From Apostichopus japonicus (Eukaryota; Echinodermata; Holothuroidea; Aspidochirotida; Stichopodidae): 64,000 nucleotides of DNA. The notes below the pieces were generated by a model. The model saw only the letters and a program-made list of their open reading frames with translations. It did no database searches and was not told the origin of the DNA. Location: contig NC_092569.1 of NCBI RefSeq assembly GCF_037975245.1, positions 27,409,668-27,473,667 of the forward strand. Reading direction: 5' to 3'. Below are positions 26,597 through 39,954 of this stretch, piece after piece. The position numbers and the translations under genes are program-made. The stretch's first letter is position 1, and the number at the start of each line of letters is the position of its first letter.

Positions 26597-26924
26597 TATA
26601 TAAAGTAGCACAGTTTGTTAACATAAAACAGTCGTTGTCTGTGCTCATTAGTCATTCAGTGTGCAGGAGTGTGTTGTAGACTATGGGTCATCACAGCTAT
26701 GGAAAATTAGGTCATGACAGTCGACGTCAGGCAGGGGGAGGTCAGTCAGGGCAATGTGGGGCCATCATTTGAGTTTTACAGCAATAAACAGGCTTCCTCC
26801 AGTTTCCAATGCTCTGATTTTGCTCTCTCTACTGTACATCCTAAAGGTGTAATGTCGGAAATTCGTTGTTTGCCAATGTTATTATCACATTTCAGATCCA
26901 AAAAGTGTAACAAAAATCAATAAA
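26597..26924 (+). promoter_or_regulatory. Possible short plus-strand transcription unit, unit 3
   Basis: Second copy of the TATATAAA (26597-26604), short frame (26714-26923) and AATAAA (26919-26924) arrangement. The encoded frame is unchanged between copies, but so is the surrounding non-coding DNA, so this is not evidence of selection. Confidence 0.3.
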
Positions 26925-27030
26925 AGACAATGTGGCAATGGTCTAAAAGAAAGAAAGAAAGAGGCTCAGGTGAACTTGTAAGCATGAATCCTTCTTTCTT
27001 CCCTTACATACCTAACATCTACATACGTAC

Positions 27031-27117
27031 CTTCCCTGACAGTCGAGCCAATTGTTTCACTGCTAGTAGTTTGTATTGTGGTGGTCTCCACAGGTTCGCT
27101 TGAGTACAGACTGGTAG
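27031..27117 (-). CDS. FReD protein, Thr-rich linker exon (copy 1, most upstream)
   Basis: Same exon as 24716-24802, in the third tandem unit: 87 nt, phase 1-1, acceptor CCTACTGATAG, donor GTACGT. If both copies are spliced in, the linker contains two identical 29-residue blocks followed by the related exon at 21864. The next exon upstream is not recognised. Confidence 0.8.
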
Positions 27118-28430
27118 CTATCAGTAGGTCAAAAAACAGACAATAATATTGTCTCAAGAAGAGATGATTTTTACTATGAATTAGCAAACACAATAAAAAT
27201 TAGGCCTATGTGTTCAATATGTATACGTATGAAAGGTACAACATAATATGATCACAAACGAGCTATATGTGCTTAAAGTGATGCAAAAGAGAAGCTTCTT
27301 TATTTAATGTTACCGCGGCCCCTTTACCCTTTATACCCACATATACTGCACGCCTAGTTTGCAATGGTAGGTTCATTGGCAATGACGTGACACTACCATA
27401 ATCAACTTGTTCCAAAAGTTGCCTTTCCTTATGCGCAAACCATGTCTGAAATCACAAAATTGACCAACTGCAGAATATATACATACAGTGCCACACAAAA
27501 TGGCTACCATCACACTGCATACTTCTAATAGATCTTGATATTTAATCAATTCAGCAATTTAGGCTCCTAGCACAATTTACTGTAGCAAATTATGGTCACC
27601 ACAAGTCCACTGAATGTTGTACTCAAAGTGGTGCATTAAAGTATTTCTGTTTATTTGAATTATCACCATTCTTATAAAAGAAACTGATTAGGATAAACTT
27701 TTATAAGCTGAGACAATTACAACACAAGGAAATAGTTAACCTTGGGAATATCAAAGTATAAGGGCCATGTGGGTGTTAGTGTTGAGTCATTAGTATTTAA
27801 CTCATCCAGTGATGGTTGCTCATTGTTGTATTCTGAATCCAAGACATATCCATAAAATTGCTGTGGAATCTTGAGTTTGTTTTGCCGATAATATATAACA
27901 TAGCCGACAACTTCAGATGGTTAATTAATTATGAAATTTAGTAGTTAGAGATGAAGAACATAATGTGATTGTATATAAAACAAGAATATATTTTAATTTT
28001 ATGATCTTATTTGTGACATTATAACAAAATATATTGTTTCATAATTGAGTCTAACCCTGCAAATAGAATGAATTCAACAAAACAATATATTTCTATCTTA
28101 TTAGATGTTTGTGATATTTTAAATAATGTTATGGGAACTTAATAAAATCAATATCACATTTTGTTGTTGTTGTTGTTGGCTGTTTCTTATATCACTGGTT
28201 CAAAATTAGAAGTTAATAATGGGCACACCATACAGTATATTTGACATTGCTTTTCCATAAAGACGACATAAAATTGATTAAATAACCCTCGAACCGCCTC
28301 AAATAAAAAATCCTTTCACAATCTTACGGGTATTAATGTCAGTGACTATAAAGTCCCTTTCAAAATCCTGCATGCAACATCAAATGTAAACGCATAAAGC
28401 ACTACATGTTGTTAGCTTACGTGGTAGCTA

Positions 28431-29201
28431 GCTGGCATTGCATGTAACATTGGTACAGATAATGTGAACAAAATATGATACTAATATCAATTAACTTGAC
28501 CGCAGAAACTGGCTGAAGGTCCCGAGAAATATAAAAAGATCAGTGTAATGGGCAAGGAGAGGGGGGGGGGGGGGATAGCAACGGGAACGACCAATTACCA
28601 TCAGATGTTATGTCGTCTGAGGATGGTCTAAGAAATTAAACCCCTCTCCTTTATAGTGTTATAGTTCGCGAATTTCGAAATTTTTCAAACGCTTCAATTG
28701 TAACATACTTATATGTGTATGTAAATTTAAATTAACACATTTGTGTATTATTCTATCTTTCAGTGGGTGGGTGGTGGGACGGGGGGGGGGGATTTTATTA
28801 GAGGAGGGATATAATTTTATGTGTTACGCCACTGATGAGGTCACCATGCCCTCACCTCAGTCGAGGATTATGACATTTTTGTTCGAGAAAGAATTGAATC
28901 GAAATAAAGAAAACTTCAAATAAAAATGATTTTTTTCTAATTAATTGTTAAATGACGTTTTCAGTCCAAGAAATAACCAGGTAGTGGACCACCTTATTGC
29001 TGCAATAGACAGGTAAGCATTCAGGGGGTAGGAAGCTTCCAAAAAGTCCACTGGGAACAACATCAGAGGGGCACTTTCTCATTCCATAACCACCATTCGT
29101 TATGCTATAAACCGATACACATGCCGGCCAACGGCCATATAACTTAACTACATATGATGTGTTAGAATGCTATCAATATTGTTATGGTGCACATGACTCT
29201 A
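28431..29201. other. Unexplained region with poly-G tracts
   Basis: Poly-G runs lie near 28560 and 28780, with TTACGCCACTG, a hAT-end-like motif, near 28825. Part of it (29021-29140) recurs inverted at 53950-54065. No gene is supported. Confidence 0.4.
29021..29140 (-). repeat. Dispersed repeat, pair of 53950-54065
   Basis: Shares in reverse orientation the blocks CATTCCATAACCACCA and GCTATAAACCGATACACA with the 53.95-kb locus. Family unknown. Confidence 0.6.
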
Positions 29202-29819
29202 TCAACCTACATCTATACTTCTCTCCATCCATAATGTAGAACTTTCCAAAAAAATCCTTCTGTTTTCATTCGTTGAATAAAAGTCTTTAGCAACCACGGT
29301 GAAATCCAAGTCATCGGTCTTAGATTTGTGTACATTCAATAACATCAGACTGTTGTATCTCTTTTGTGACATTGTGCTTCTCAGATAATTCTTTAGAAGA
29401 CGCTGTGTGGAGAACGATCTTTCAGCTGAAGCGGTACTTAAATGAGCCAACAAATATATATGAATAAGTTTTGCAAGTTCTGAAAGTAAGGGCTGGAAAT
29501 TTGGGTGTTTCTGCTACATAGCAGAAATGATTGTGCTCATTGATGTAATTCTTTTCACATCAGGAAATTGCTGAAGAGTAGTACCCCTTAACAACGTAAG
29601 CTGTACATCAAACTGCGGAAAATCAATGTCACTGGTGTTTGTTTTCACAAGCTGATCTGATATCCTAAAAGCTATGCCATTTGCTGCATTTAGAATTTTA
29701 ATTTCCTCCATATGGGTTAGTATTGTATTTGACCCTGCAGTAATTCCAGTGAATCTCCTTTGTAGTACAGCAAGGCATGCATCAATAGCCTCAAAACTCT
29801 AGACACAAAAGTAGGATTT
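29202..29819 (-). pseudogene. hAT transposase C-terminal remnant
   Basis: A minus-strand frame of about 205 codons with one in-frame TAG near 29515. The downstream part has the hAT dimerisation (hATC) signature: LSTASAERSFSTQRLL, then LRSTMSQKRYNSLMLLNVH. The upstream part (ITAGSNTILTHMEEIKILNA and following) fits the preceding region of the same family. The BED finger and the catalytic N-terminal part are missing, and no inverted ends with a target-site duplication were found around it. A decayed transposon source for the MITEs here is possible but not shown. Confidence 0.75.
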
Positions 29820-30016
29820 GGCATCATAAAGTATAGAATAATATCCTAGTAGAATGAGCTGCAACATTGATTGATTTTCATTTATTGAGATTGTTTATTG
29901 TTAACCGTGCTACATAAAGATGTGGGATGCCATTTTAGAATAGCATGTACAGACTAAAACTAAATAATTAATTTAATCTATTAAAATTAACAAAGGCTTA
30001 AGATATTCAAAAAAGC
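29820..30016. other. Short spacer upstream of the hAT remnant
   Basis: AT-rich sequence, no recognised feature. Confidence 0.35.
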
Positions 30017-30300
30017 AGTGGCGTAGCTAGGAATTTTTGAGTGGGGGCAATGGGGGGCTGTTCTTTCTTGTGGGGGATCCGGAGGTTACTATCTAAGCGG
30101 AGCGCCACCTTGGTTGGCGCGGAGCGCCACCTTGGTTGGCGCGGAGCGTAGAGAGAAAATTTGAGATTTCAGCACCCCCAGATCACAGGAGATGGCACCT
30201 GTGAGGCAAAATAGCAACCAAAAAGATGTGCAACTTTGGTGACAGAAATGCAAAAAAAAGTCTTTTTCTCTTTCATGCTGACTGGCCCTGCCAACTCAGC
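30017..30300 (+). repeat. MITE-like fragment with hAT-style end
   Basis: It begins CAGTGGCGTAGCTAGG, a common hAT terminal motif. It includes ACTATCTAAGCGGAGCGCCA near 30083 and a short local duplication of CTTGGTTGGCGCGGAGCG. The matching right end is not found. Confidence 0.45.
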
Positions 30301-30627
30301 CAGACTTTTAACTTGAGGGAAGTTGGCATCATTTGTCGTTTCAAGGTGTCAAGGTCTTTCTCCCAACTCAAACCCCTGAGGGCTACCGGTAGGTTTGCAG
30401 GATATGCCCACATGTGGACTTAAATAGCATTAGAGGAAGGGGATGGAAGACTAACACTCATCGATGTTTCGGTAATGGTCCACATTGGTGGCTCGGTGCT
30501 AATTAGGCCATTTATTGGGTTTCTTGAGGCAGCTGTCATCAGAATCTGGGTTTTTGTGCCATCGATGACCGATAACATGTAATAGTATGTAAATTTCTTC
30601 TTCATATATCTAGCAACACTCTAAAAA

Positions 30628-30840
30628 CAAATGAGTGGATTTCATTCCATTTGAGTGATAACTCGGCGCACTTCAAATTAAAAGACTAGAGTGAAATTTA
30701 ACTCTATTGGAGTTAACCCTCACAACTAATATGAGTGAATATAACTCTATTAGGAGTTAATATTTACTCCAATGGAGTGGAAATTCACTCTTATACCGGA
30801 ATGTGCTCAGTGATCACTCCCATGGAGTGAAATTCACCCA
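30628..30840. repeat. Cluster of ACTC/GAGT palindromic motifs
   Basis: Repeated AACTCTATTGGAGTT-like and GAGTGAAATTCAC-like motifs in both orientations, about ten in 210 bases. Probably the interior of a non-autonomous DNA element. Confidence 0.5.
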
Positions 30841-31187
30841 TGTTTTTATCAGTACAGTACAGTGCATATCATCATAGACGTACGTAAGTTCGTATATCAG
30901 AAGCACTCGATACCCACGGTACGATACGGTCCTGGAGAAACAATTTCCACTCATCATTTTTTAAGGCGATACAGTAGTGAGTAGTGAACAGGCACAGCCG
31001 CATGTTTGCAGGAATTTCAGAATTCCCAATACTTTCATCTCTACCCACTGGTAGTGGAAAATCATGTTTCCACACTTTCGTGGGCATTAAAGAGTTGTTT
31101 TGTGGAATATTCAATGACATATCAGGGGCGGATGCAAGATTTGTGAGAGGGGAGGGGGGGGTATGACTCGTCCAACCGCGCCTGAAC

Positions 31188-31370
31188 GTAAGACTATCTA
31201 AGCGGAGCTCCATCATCGGTTGGCGCGGAGCTTACAAGAAAATTTTGGCTTTACAAACCCCCAGATGGCTGGAAACGGCACTTCCCGAGTATTCTAAGCT
31301 GCATGTACCTAGCCTGAAAATATGGATCTCATGTCTGCAATTTTTCAATTGATGAGAAAAAAAAATCTAT
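31188..31370 (+). repeat. Dispersed repeat (CTAAGCGGAG family)
   Basis: Shares GACTATCTAAGCGGAG, TTGGCGCGGAGC, CAAGAAAATTTTGG and GCACTTCCCGAGTATTCT-like blocks with 58557-58745 over about 180 bp in direct orientation. Confidence 0.7.
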
Positions 31371-31799
31371 GAAATATGGTATTACACTCTATCAGATGAG
31401 TTGAGATGATACAAAAATCTTAATGCCTTTAGCCCCCAATCCCCTCCCGTTCCGTCACCACAGGGCCGGATCCAATATTCTGGAAGGGTTAGGGGTTTGC
31501 TCAAGAAAAATTCGTTAGCGCATCCTAGCAGCCTACCGCTCTGTAACCTCACCGCCCAAAAAAAATCGAACACCACCTCAATTTTGAAACTTTTCGGTCT
31601 GAAAATTGTTACTGAGATTGTTAGGAATTTTTTTGGCACGGAAAGACACACCTGGCTGACTTGTGAGGATAACCGCTTTACTGACGTCCTACTTGTTTAA
31701 AATTGGCGTTTAATTTGATTATTTTCTCTCTCTTTTTTTTCTCTTTTTTGGGGGGTGGGCCAAGATCGACCTCACCCCCCCCCCTGGATCCGCGCCTGC

Positions 31800-34700
31800 A
31801 TATATTCATTTGACTCGAGGCAATTAATGAATACCTGATACCTCGGCTCAGTACAAACGGAGCCAATCTTTTGATAGATTGTTGCGCTAGGTGGAAAAGC
31901 ACTGAACATATTTTCAGCAGATATCGATATCGCGCAGCACAACAAGCTAGGTTCGTGGTGTATGGTCGCAATCTTCGCATCGACCATTGCCATGTCATGC
32001 TGTTTGACCATTTTCATGATTACTACAGATATTGTATTATTCTTATTCTGCCAGATGCAGACGAGAAAATTGTGTAACACTATTTCTCAAATTATTGAAC
32101 AAAAAATATTAGTGAATCGCACTTATTTTTTTATATTTTTTTTTTGAGTCCACGCGTTCTACTCTAATAACAATAAGAAGTATAATATGACGCCAACCTG
32201 AAGTTGGCAAGGTGCCAGGAATAAGCAAAGACAATCGTATTATAACTTTGAAATTAAAGTGCAAACACAATAACACTATACAAATCATATGTATGTAAAT
32301 AGATCACAGAAATAATATTTAAATGTCAAGAACATAGGGAATGAATCAAAATACATGTCCCACCAAATACATGCCATGTTTTTTCTTATATGAAATTAAT
32401 TCCTCTCTATATCAGTTGTTCACTTGCTCTTGTAATGTAGAAGGCAGTTCAACAAAATACCTGCTTGCTTTAATAATTGAGTTCTCTCATTTTTTTGTAT
32501 ATTTACCAACGTATACCCATGTACGCTGTATGTTCCATACTGTAGGATATTACACTGGCGACCGGGATTTTCCCCCAAAAAATGACTCTTTTTCTTAACT
32601 TGTTCGAACATTTGTTTTAACACCTTTCAGTGGGAAACTTGAAGATTTGTTTCTTATCCAATGAGCAAGTTATGAAAAGAGATTGACATAGTTCTGCTCC
32701 TATGAAAGGTAGTCTGGCGGTCAATCTCAATAAAAAAAAAAAACTTATTGAACATCAAATGTTGAATTCCGAAATGTTTAATTGCAAATACTGGAGAAAA
32801 AAAAGCAAGTTAAAGCTTCCATCCATCATTTGTTGACTTCTCCTATTGGTTTCTCCTATTTACTGATCTTTTTGCAATATAAAAGTAAATTACAACAAGC
32901 GAAAGCTTTTCTGCTAGACGACATTGGCAACTACGATTGGCACACGCCATATACCAGTGTTGAGTGTGGATAGCTAGGCCTAATATTAGGCTATGCAGCC
33001 CTTATATGCGTAAATCAGTTAGGTGACCTTGTAGTATTGAACTGACCTTGGTTGCCAACGTTACTAGTTGTGAGAAGTACACACTCAAATGACGAGATGC
33101 ATTTAAAAAAAAATTGCTATATTCAACTTGTTTGTCCTCTTTGTGTTGTTCGTAAGGATATGGAGAAAATCTTTTCAAACACATTGAGAACAGTTCGTGT
33201 TCAAAAAATGATCGTTAAAACTTCAAAGGTACATGGCGCAATCCACAAAACCAAACAACATTTACAGCCGCACACGCAACTGGCTCAGAACACAGGCCTA
33301 GCATTGAGAAAACATTTGAGCAGGGCTCTGTTAGTTGAACAACAAAGATGCAAAAGGAACATTAGACCAATCACAGTCTATTATTCACAAGAAACACCTG
33401 GCGTCAGGCAGGCTTGAGCCAAGGAATACTAAAGGAGTTAAAATGTTGCATATATGGCTGGAAATTACAGATGTTGCTGTTGGACAATTTTTCTTTGTAC
33501 GCTAATAGATTTTCTTTTCTTTGCAAGTTTCCTTTCACTATTAATTATCAATTATCGCTAGACAAGGCGACTCTCAGTTGGTTGTTCGTTTACGTTGATG
33601 AACATGTGTTTCCAATTTAACGTAAACAATTAATAATCTCTGCCGTCCTATAATCCCCGCTTTTGCCAGCAATATTTTTCAACTTGTACTCGAAAGTGTA
33701 GACGGCAAATTCTCTTCACTCCTTGAAGAGAAATTTATTTTACCGCCAAGACACCACCCGTGAACATGGCTAGAGCCTCGTGCAGTTGGTACCCTCGAAC
33801 ACTTTGCCAGCCACTACTGAATTTATTGGACCAATCATATTGTAAAGAATATATTTTTACCATCTCCAATTGGTCATAGTGGGGTTTACGCTCATCTTAA
33901 ACCCCTAAACGCTGTTAACATCTTAATAGCGTGAATATGGGGGTAGAGCAATTGATTTTCTCGGGAGGGGGTATTAACATTAACATCTACGTTTAGGAAG
34001 ATTCTCCATCTGGGGAAAATTTGTTATCTATTAATTCCAACGAAATCTGTTTTATCATTATTAGCAGGTTAAACAGTAAGCAACCGACTGAGCAAACCCT
34101 TCCTTAGTTACCAGAAATTCTTAGACGATTGTAAGTAAATAGTTACTGTCATTATCAGAGTAGTTTTCTTGCTGACGAGACAATCGGGTGATTGGGTTGA
34201 CCCGTGAGTTTTTTCTGAACACGAACTTGAAATTCGTGAAGTCTAGTAAACGCAAGACAAAGGTTAATTGTACGTGATGTTAAAACTTAAAGAAAGAATT
34301 TCACTAACACAGTTCTTTTCGACATTTTTACTTTCAAGTTAAGTTAAGTTCTACTACTAGACTTTTACAGCAGTGTTGGTATAGCTTCAAAAATACGCCT
34401 CTTAGCGATCGCGACATCTCCGTCAGAAATTTGAATGTTTTCAATGAAATTCGGGAAGGAAAAAAAAACGGTTTTTAAGCCAGATTCGGTTTTTTGCAAG
34501 AAAAAAAAAACGGTTTGGGGTTTTCACGAAACCGTGCAAGCTTAGTTGGGGGACTCTTAGATGAGCAATATCGAGTGAAACGTGGTTAATGTTTTTACCC
34601 AAGCCTATAGGCCTATAGCTACCTTAAGTCGGATTGAACAACATAAATGTGTTGTTTTTTTTTGTTAGAGCTGGCGGGGGGGGGGGGGGGCTGGCAACGC

Positions 34701-37700
34701 TGGCTTATAGTCCTACGGTACAATTGTGCTGGAAGTATAGCATATAACATTTCACTATAGCTCTTATACGAAGATAACTGGTATGACTTTGGGATCGTTG
34801 AAGGGAACTCCGTCATGTGGGAGATCTGGAGGTCCATCCCCAGAAGAAGAAAAGATAAATGTGACGTTATGCATTTCTGAGGTAATCACTTGTAGGCTAT
34901 AAATTAGGTATACCATTATGTCGACATGGTTGTTCCCAGAACACTATTACTGTTGTTCACTCATGGGCACTTAACGTATATCATTGTTAAAAAGGTACAT
35001 TTTGGTAAAATTAAGCCTACCTTGAGACCTCCCTCCAAGAAGCAGAATGACATCAATCAGAAGATGAGTAAGAAAAGGTGATCGACACTGCTTTAATCCT
35101 CCTTTATCCATTTTGAACAAATCCAGAGGCGGAAAGGGAAAAACGATCTAAGTTTATCAAATGTCTTTTCCTGTGGTAAGTAGGTACGTATCATGTATGT
35201 CTTGCCGTTCTGTGATACTAATGAAGAATTACTGACCGTAGCCAGTATTTATTACCATCTTCATAAAGCGTCCAATAAAGTTACCCATATAATGTCTTTT
35301 AATTGGTCATGATGGTGGATGACGTATGTAATGTTTCATGCATATTCAAGTTCAACATCGTGATTACAACATGGAGCTGATTGTACACAATTCCGTATTC
35401 ACATCATATCAATTAGTTGATTAGTTGAAGTTTGGAAGCTGATGAGCGGTCGATTGTTTTACAGACGATACCCCAGACAATTTGAATAGGCAATGAAAAT
35501 TGCTTAGTCTCAATTGACTGTTTATGCCTTCAATGTGCAGATAGATTGAACACAGCTAGTTAGATTTGAAGCATTAATTCTCTTCTTTGTAAAACAAGTC
35601 TTGTGAAAATGATTGGTTGTTGCTGCCCCTCGAGGTTTCTACTCCACCCACACCCCACCCCTTCCTCCCTTCCCTCGATTGAACTTTCTTCCTACGCCTC
35701 GGATACCACGATTCTCTTGAAAAGTGACCAAACACTATAAATGACATTTTCAGCAAAACACATGTGTATCCGCATATATAGTCCGTAAAGGGAGACTTCT
35801 GGTAACCAATGAGCATGGCAGTAATGGCATTTATATATCACAACAATATTAGTGTATCAGGAAAACTTGAATTTGCACGTGATTTCTGTCAGACCCCGAT
35901 CAGCCCTTTATTGTTCTACAGCTAACAGTAGGGGCGCAACAACTGTTTTGTACTGGGGAGAGGGGGGGGTAAGATGAAAAACTTCACATTAAGAGGATTC
36001 CAAAATTCTTCCGACTGATTTAGGTAGGGGCATAGAAAGGGTACAGTACTGTACTCTTGTTTAGCCAGTAGGTATGATTACCTCCGACATTTGAAAATCC
36101 GCCCTTTAGTGGTACGGACATCAGGATTTTTGCTGCTTCGGGCATTCTTGTGGTACTCGCGGGAAAGTTGATCTTACGTAGCTATTGCCTATGCTCCATT
36201 CCTTTTCTATCCGACAGACGAAACTCGATTTTGGTATTTAGGATGCCAAAATTTGAAATGCTCGAACGATTTAGTACGAAATTGCACCCTTAAAACGAAA
36301 AACTGGTCGTCTATAAAGCATTTTTCACGAAAACTTGTAATCCGGTTAACAATTCAAAACAGATATTCTTCACGGCAAACTTCCTCCCCATCTTTATTTT
36401 GGCTTGAATCTCGTCCGTTTCAACTTGGACTGTACCATTATCTTTTGATGTGGAGAATATACATTGTTATTAATTGAAATATGACAAAGCCATTGAAGAG
36501 ATTAATATGATTCTAAGCTCCCCTTTCTCAATTATTAATAATGATTTATAAGGGATTGACATTAATTTATGTAATGATTTAAACGCATTACAGTTAATAA
36601 AAGGATTAACTAAAAACCACTCTCCCCCATCGTTTATCAACATCGAACATGCCAAAAGTAAACGTTACATCATATTGTACAGAACTTTCGTGCGTCAGCG
36701 GGGAAAATGTATAGAGCTAACTTGCGTTAGCAGAAATAGTGGAACCCATACCTATCCATGAATCATATCATACCGTGCAACGATATACCCCTATCGTGAT
36801 TTGCGAAGTGTGGCTCAAAGGCGAAAACTTCTATCATTTAATATATAGCATAAGTGGATGCTTGATGTTGCATTTTTTCCTAAATTATCATAATAGGCTA
36901 GTTGTACAGAAACTTTGCTTGAACTAAGTCACTAGTAATATTATAGCATCAGCCATAGATTTAATAATATGATGCTACAATAAGAGGGTTTGCTTGCTTA
37001 AATGATCCTATTATTATGTACAGCAACAATCATTTTATCCATACATCGCCCATCATGCGTTTTTTCTTTAGGCCATCAGATATTCAATCTCACCATGACT
37101 GTACTGTAATAATGTCAAATAAATACAGTATGTAGAAATCAGCAATTGATTTTACCCAAAACTTATTCTATGTTAGTAAGTGGGTTCACTGGATTTTTAA
37201 ATACCAGCTTGGGGAGGGGTATTGTTGCTTCTAGAAGGAGTGTTTTTTTTTCAAATTATTTACTATTGTCTCCTAGGAAGCTTGTAGAAGTCGATTACAA
37301 AAGCACATCTGGTCTTTGTTTGAGTAGGAGAAGGGAGACAATGGAAAAAAATTAAAAGGGCCTGTGACTGTGTGGGAAAAAAGTCCCACATGAAAACATG
37401 GGGGTGGGGATGGGGAGGTGGGGGAGAGTGGAACATTGTCAGGCTCTGACTAGTAGTATGTGATGAACCTTAACAGTGTCATTAGTTCCCTCTTACATGC
37501 AGTCAGGGTGGGGTGGAGAGGGACACTGGTACAGGCAAAATAATGAAAAGCACAAAGAAAAGGATAACAAACAAGATTTCATCATTGCTATGTTCTTTTT
37601 ATTGTGTCCTGTCACAGTGAACAGCAGAAGAAGGCAAGGTATAAAGGTTTTCAGCATAAACATCAAGCTTCCTTTGGGTAGGATTTGTTCATGGAAGGGG

Positions 37701-38259
37701 CACAACTTTTATTATGGGGGGGTGGGGGTCTGATTGACTCTAGCGTTTCTTTGAAAAATCACAGATGGCATCATTGACATCTTTTGTAGCAATTTATAAA
37801 ACTTTCCATTTGATAGGTCACTGGAGCTCAAATTGTTGCTCTGTATGAGAGCCTCTAGATGTAAACACATTCACTGCACCTATGTACAGTAAATACCAAA
37901 AGTTCTGAATTGTTTTGAAATATATTTTACACGATGTTTAACAATGACAACTACTTAAAAACTGCATATTATAGGCTCACAGAGTAAACAATATTCACTA
38001 GCAGCATTTCTTGTTCAGAAATATACTTTCACCTTTTGTTATGATTTCATGTATTGATTCTGACAAGAATATTCAAACGACAAAAAAAATCCAGTCCAGT
38101 TAATAATATCATGTTGTTCACATGGATTTGAAATCACATTCTACTGACATCAGATGACCATTGCCTTGTTAACACAATTGCAGAGAATGAGTAATTTCTG
38201 TGAGGAAAAACCTGTACAGCTTATTAAGAAAAAAAGAGAAAGACAAGTCACACACTTAC
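31800..38259. other. Long region without supported genes
   Basis: About 6.4 kb of AT-rich sequence. Open frames are short, several rely on non-ATG starts, and none resembles a known family. It holds poly-G tracts near 34675, 35960 and 37715 and a poly-T/A-rich patch near 32130. A gene with very short exons could be missed. Confidence 0.4.
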
Positions 38260-38452
38260 CTGAAGAGTAAATTTCCACAGCAAGGAACCAAGTTCATTAC
38301 AATCTTCTCCATGTTGGAGAAAGACTGTTGATTAAGTGCATGAAAATGTGTACCTTCTTTTGCTTTAAATCGATCCCAAATGTTGCTGCCGCTTGCATTA
38401 GACCAATTAGCAAAGAGTATTGAGACGTGACAATTAATACTCACATCGGCAG
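38260..38452 (-). CDS. Possible exon, unrecognised
   Basis: A 193-nt open stretch between TTTTGGTCATCAG and a strong GTAAGTG donor on the minus strand. It encodes about 63 residues, including NWSNASGSNIWDRF and HALNQQSFSNMEKIVMNL, with two potential N-glycosylation sites (NWS, NAS). I do not recognise the family. Support is only splice-like borders and a plausible composition. Confidence 0.3.
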
Positions 38453-38728
38453 CTGATGACCAAAATTATTGTCTTCTTGTGCTCAGCATATAGATATGGT
38501 TTGCAAGGTTTTCACATTCTGACTACACATGACCTTTGACCACCAAAAACAATAAGTCTCATGATTCTTGAACTCAACATGTCACAACAACATTTTTAAT
38601 ATGAAATTGGTCCAAGCTTCCTTTCTTGAGATATCAAGTTTAAAAGCAACCCATCACAAACACATCACTCATCCACCTGCATGACTACAAATTATCATTG
38701 GAACCAAAAACTGATATTTCTATCAGTG

Positions 38729-39330
38729 ACAGTGATATGCTAAGACATCACAGAAACAAAGCATAATGACTTACAGAGATATGCTAAGACATCACATAAA
38801 CCAAGCATAATGAATGACAGTGATATGCTAAGACATCACATAAACCAAGCATAATGAATGACAGTGATATACTAAGACATCACTTGAACACAGCATTATT
38901 TGACTGGCAGTGATATGCTAAGACATCACAGAAACAAAGCATACTGACTGACAGAGATATGCTAAGACATCACAGAAACAAACCATTATGACTGACAGCG
39001 ATATGCTAAGACATCACATAAACCAAGCATAATAACAGACAGAGATATGCTAAGACATCACATAAACCAAGCATTATGACTGACAGGGATATGCCAAGAC
39101 ATCACATAAAACCAAGCATAACGACAGACAGTGATATGCATAGACATCACATAAACCAAGCATAACGACAGACAGTGATATGCTAGTACAACACTGAAAC
39201 AAAGCGTAATGACAGACATTGATATGATAAGACAATAGACCAAGCATAATGTTCTTACAGTGACATCCTAAGTCATCACACAAAGACAAGCACAACTTCC
39301 AAACAGTGACATTCTGATATATAACACAAC
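38729..39330 (+). repeat. Inverted copy of the 44-bp minisatellite
   Basis: About 13 units of the reverse complement of the 12780-15373 array (GTGATATGCTAAGACATCAC, then ATAAACCAAGCATAATGA). It sits just upstream of the broken FReD exon at 39539, in the same relative position as in the intact gene. Confidence 0.93.
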
Positions 39331-39538
39331 TCAAATACAACAGTGATATGTGATGCAGACAATCACAGAAATTAAGCACAAATGTTCTGTTGTGTAGTGA
39401 TATGTAGAGATATCACTCTACAGATGCAACATATATCCAATCATATTTACTAATTGTTTAATGTGTCTATATTGTGATAGGTCTCTTAATTGTGATTGAT
39501 GTAGTTTAAGGGAATATCTTTATTTGTTTAATTCACAG

Positions 39539-39950
<412 letters not shown>

Positions 39951-39954
39951 TATG

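Noticed and set aside
31123-31798. hAT-type element with ends CAGGGGCGGATGC and GATCCGCGCCTG
   Set aside because: The ends are similar, but no target-site duplication is found, and an alternative left end (CAGGGCCGGATCC at 31461) fits as well. Boundaries cannot be decided.
33052-33417. 121-codon frame
   Set aside because: It begins with TTG, has no recognised domain and no splice or promoter context.
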